The position numbers and the translations under genes are program-made. Below the pieces are notes generated by a model. It was not told where the DNA came from. It searched no databases and worked only from the letters and a program-made list of their open reading frames with translations. A stretch of DNA of 8,157 nt, taken from positions 1 to 8,157 of the forward strand of contig CATXSD010000112.1 in the NCBI GenBank assembly GCA_958402075.1, in the 5' to 3' direction. Positions 5,956 to 8,157 of the stretch are shown one piece after another; within the stretch, counting starts at the first letter, position 1; each line of letters begins with the position of its first letter. This stretch comes from Mediterranea massiliensis (lineage in GTDB: Bacteria > Bacteroidota > Bacteroidia > Bacteroidales > Bacteroidaceae).

Positions 5956-6656
5956 TTAATCTGGTTGCAGAGGTTCATCAGGTGGCAGGCCACGAGGGCA
6001 GCCGTCTCCGTGCGGAGGCGCGAGCGCCCCAGGCTGACGGGGCGGAAGCCCTGCTCTACGGCCAGCCGCACTTCCTCTTCGCTGAAGTCGCCTTCGGGCC
6101 CGATGAGCACCAGCGCGTCCTCACCCCGCTTCAGCACGTCCTTCAGCAGCGGCTTCTCGCCCTCGTAACAGTGGGCGATGAACTTCTGCCCCTTGAAGGG
6201 CTGCTTCACAAAGTGGTGGAAGTCCGTCATCTCGTTCAGGCGCGGCAGGCGGGCCTTGAGCGACTGCTTGACGGCCGACACCAGTATCTTCTGGATGCGT
6301 TCGGTCTTGATGACCTTGCGCTCGGAGAAGCGGCAGTTGAGGAAGGTCAGCTCGTCGAAGCCTATCTCCGTGGCCTTCTCGGCCAGCCACTCCGTGCGGT
6401 CCATGTTCTTGGTGGGAGCCATGGCCAGGTGCAGGTGGCCTGTCCAGAGGGGTTCCTGCGGCAGGGTTTCGAGGACCTGCACCAGGCAGCGCTTGTTCGA
6501 GGCTGCACTGATGGCGGCGCGGTAGAAGTTGCCCTGGCCGTCGGTCAGCATCACTTCGTCGCCTTCCTGCAGGCGCAGCACGCGTACGGCGTGGGCGGCT
6601 TCTTCTTCGGGCAGCTCGGCCCGTGTCTGTATGTCGGGTGTATAGAATACGTGCAT
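5952..6656 (-). CDS. rsmE: 16S rRNA (uracil1498-N3)-methyltransferase RsmE
   Basis: A 234-residue SPOUT-class methyltransferase that uses S-adenosylmethionine to methylate N3 of U1498 in 16S rRNA of the small subunit. The N-terminal PUA-like RNA-binding part carries HAVRVLRLQEGDEVMLTDG (22-40), the family HxxxVLRLxxGD signature. The knotted catalytic domain holds KNMDRTEWLAEKATEIGF (83-100), QSLKARLP (131-138), LIGPEGDFSEEE (184-195) and VSLGRSRLRTETAA (207-220); the last two form the SAM-binding trefoil knot. The length is close to the usual 230-250 residues and all main motifs are intact. Its ATG shares one base with the stop of the bifunctional nuclease gene (TGATG), so translation is probably coupled. 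Confidence 0.97.
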   Translation of the reverse strand: MHVFYTPDIQTRAELPEEEAAHAVRVLRLQEGDEVMLTDGQGNFYRAAISAASNKRCLVQVLETLPQEPLWTGHLHLAMAPTKNMDRTEWLAEKATEIGFDELTFLNCRFSERKVIKTERIQKILVSAVKQSLKARLPRLNEMTDFHHFVKQPFKGQKFIAHCYEGEKPLLKDVLKRGEDALVLIGPEGDFSEEEVRLAVEQGFRPVSLGRSRLRTETAALVACHLMNLCNQIN

Positions 6657-7225
6657 CAGTCTTGGGTATTTGAATCTTTCATTTTGTTTATCAGGTCGCG
6701 CAGGGCGGCAGCCTTTTCATACTCCTCCTGCTCGATGGCCTTGTCCAGCTCCTGCTGCATCTCTTCGAGGGTCTGTTCCTCGCGCTTCTCGGGGGCTTCG
6801 CCTTCGTCCATGCGGATGCATTCGGCCTCGAGGATGTCGTCGTAGGTCAGGATGGGACAGCCCATGCGCATGGCCAGGGCCACGGCGTCGCTCGTGCGGG
6901 CGTCCACGCGGACCAGGCTCCCGTCTGCCGCCTGCAGGTAGAGGTACGAGTAGAACAGCCCCTTCTCTGCCTTGTATATCAGTATGCGCAGCAGGCGGGT
7001 GCCCAGTGCCTCGAGTACGGAGGCAAACAGTTCGTGCGTCAGGGGGCGCGGCGACACGATGCCCCTGATTTCGAGCAGGATGACTTGCGCCTCGGCCGCC
7101 CCGATGATGACAGGCATCTGCCGGCTTCCGCCGACCTCGCCCAGCACCAGGGCATAGGCGCCACCTCCCTGCGAACTGCTGTAGGAGATGTTCAGTACCT
7201 GCAATTCTGTCTTCTTTCGGTTCAT
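6656..7225 (-). CDS. bifunctional nuclease-domain protein (DUF151) with C-terminal UVR motif
   Basis: A 189-residue cytoplasmic protein. The bifunctional nuclease (BFN/DUF151) domain occupies about residues 5-135, with MPVIIGAAEAQVILLEIRG (37-55), the RPLTHELF segment (60-67) and the DARTSDAVALAMR motif (108-120). After an acidic linker (about 138-150) comes a UVR motif, LEEMQQELDKAIEQEEYEKA (153-172) and the following AAALRDLINKMK, of the type found in UvrB, UvrC and ClpC. I start at ATG 7225 because MNRKKTELQVLNIS opens the domain. An in-frame start at 7348 would add 41 Trp-, Ser- and Pro-rich residues and overlap the nucleoside permease gene. Some family members in plants have RNase and DNase activity; the role in bacteria is not settled. 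The gene lies 55 bases after the permease and is coupled to rsmE. Confidence 0.93.
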   Translation of the reverse strand: MNRKKTELQVLNISYSSSQGGGAYALVLGEVGGSRQMPVIIGAAEAQVILLEIRGIVSPRPLTHELFASVLEALGTRLLRILIYKAEKGLFYSYLYLQAADGSLVRVDARTSDAVALAMRMGCPILTYDDILEAECIRMDEGEAPEKREEQTLEEMQQELDKAIEQEEYEKAAALRDLINKMKDSNTQD

Positions 7226-7280
7226 ATTCGTTGCTTGTTCAGTTGTTTGTAGTATGTGGTGGTGTGGGGCAGGCGGCGCG

Positions 7281-8157
7281 TCAGGCGTTTTCCGGCCGGT
7301 GCTTGTACTTGAACACCAGCGCGAAGACCACGGCCACCACCAGGGCATAGGCCGCGAAGGTGAACCACGCCGACTGCCACTGGGCTACCTGCGGCGCCTC
7401 GCTGCCGAAGTCCACAAAGTGGTTCACCACCGCCTGCGCGCCCAGCGTGCCGATGGTGGCTCCGAAGCCGTTGGTCATGATGATGAACAGCCCCTGCGCG
7501 CTCGAGCGGATGTCCTTGTCCGTCTCGCGGTCGACGAACAGCGAGCCCGAGATGTTGAAGAAGTCAAAGGCCACGCCATAGACAATCATCGAGAGGACGA
7601 ACATCCACACGCCGCTGCCCGGATTGCCCGCTCCGAACAGGCCGAAGCGCAGCACCCATGCCAGCATGGCGATGAGCATCACGTACTTGATGCCGAAGCG
7701 TTTCAGGAAGAAGGGTATCAGCAGGATGCAGAGCGTCTCGGACACCTGCGAGAGCGATATCAGGATGTTGGCATGCTGCACGCCGAAGGTGTCGGCATAC
7801 TCGGGTATGCTGCCGAAGCTGCTGATGTAGGGGTTGGCAAAGCCGTTGGTAATCTGCAGCGACACACCCAGCAGCATGGAGAAGAGGAAGAAGATGGCCA
7901 TCTTCTTCTGGCGGAACAGGGTGAAGGCGCGCAGCCCCAGCGCCTCGACCAGCGACTTGCTCTGTCCGCCCTTGCTCGTGGGGCAGGCGGGGAGGGTCAG
8001 CGCGTAGAAGGCGAACACCAGCCCGATGGCGGCGCAGGCGAAGAACTGCCCGTAGTTGTTCTGCAGCCCCAGGATGTCGACCGCCCACATGGAGCAGATG
8101 AAGCCGATGGTGCCGAAGATGCGGATGGGAGGGAAGTGCCTGATGGTGTCGAGCCCC
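7281..8157 (-). CDS. nupG: NupG-family nucleoside:H+ symporter (5' end cut by window edge)
   Basis: Inner-membrane major-facilitator transporter of the nucleoside:H+ symporter family. 291 residues are visible; with E. coli NupG at 418 residues, about 130 N-terminal residues lie beyond base 8157. The reading frame is open to the window edge, giving FPPIRIFGTIGFICSMW (8-24), which matches a conserved NupG segment (FPPIRxxGTIGF), so the ATG at 8090 is internal. About eight membrane helices can be placed, near residues 13-32, 38-56, 86-105, 130-150, 157-175, 184-201, 220-245 and 262-283. FFNISGSLFVDRETDKDIRS (199-218), then SAQGLFIIMTNGFG and the C-terminal FKYKHRPENA, also resemble NupG. It probably imports nucleosides for salvage. 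It is the first visible gene of the minus-strand run; the 55-base gap to the next gene has no hairpin. Confidence 0.93.
   Translation of the reverse strand, partial: GLDTIRHFPPIRIFGTIGFICSMWAVDILGLQNNYGQFFACAAIGLVFAFYALTLPACPTSKGGQSKSLVEALGLRAFTLFRQKKMAIFFLFSMLLGVSLQITNGFANPYISSFGSIPEYADTFGVQHANILISLSQVSETLCILLIPFFLKRFGIKYVMLIAMLAWVLRFGLFGAGNPGSGVWMFVLSMIVYGVAFDFFNISGSLFVDRETDKDIRSSAQGLFIIMTNGFGATIGTLGAQAVVNHFVDFGSEAPQVAQWQSAWFTFAAYALVVAVVFALVFKYKHRPENA

Noticed and set aside
5982..6845. A 287-residue plus-strand open frame
   Set aside because: It runs opposite rsmE and the end of the BFN gene, both with intact family motifs. It shows no domain, and its end becomes a Ser/Arg/Cys-rich low-complexity tail.
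7226..7348. Longer N-terminus for the BFN protein
   Set aside because: The extra 41 residues overlap the nucleoside permease in another frame and are Trp/Ser/Pro-rich; the domain starts at the 7225 ATG.

Overview
This window looks like an ordinary chromosomal segment of a member of the Bacteroidales (Bacteroidaceae-like), with GC-rich coding DNA and AT-rich leaders. The evidence is the protein families: a DUF4836-type lipoprotein, a Bacteroidetes-style ECF sigma factor, a NupG-family nucleoside permease next to a bifunctional-nuclease protein, and translation starts that mostly lack a Shine-Dalgarno sequence. The genus cannot be fixed from the sequence alone.

Ten protein genes are supported, all on the minus strand, so transcription runs from high to low coordinates. 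From right to left they are: the C-terminal two thirds of a NupG-type nucleoside permease (cut by the window edge, 8157-7281); a bifunctional nuclease-domain protein with a C-terminal UVR motif (7225-6656); the 16S rRNA methyltransferase RsmE (6656-5952), joined to it by a TGATG stop/start overlap; a DUF4836-like lipoprotein (5918-4380); and an ABC ATPase (4353-3709) joined by an ATGA overlap to its FtsX/MacB-like permease (3712-2504). Gaps in this block are 0-55 bases, which suggests one long transcription unit or a few nested ones.

After a 114-base gap comes a pair of overlapping flavodoxin-fold genes. The first (2389-1874) has a cysteine cluster like that of iron-sulfur flavoproteins but lacks the usual FMN-phosphate loop. 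The second (1889-1278) has the loop but no cysteine cluster. They may work as one enzyme.

A 206-base spacer with AT-rich and GC-rich inverted repeats then leads to a small outer-membrane beta-barrel protein (1071-442). Twenty bases after it lies an ECF sigma factor (421 to beyond base 1), cut by the left edge.

No RNA genes, mobile elements, CRISPR arrays or convincing intrinsic terminators were found. Nothing here is clearly a new system. The points most worth a second look are the complementary flavoprotein pair, the ABC ATPase with altered Walker A, signature and H-loop residues beside a lipoprotein, and the outer-membrane protein/sigma-factor pair.
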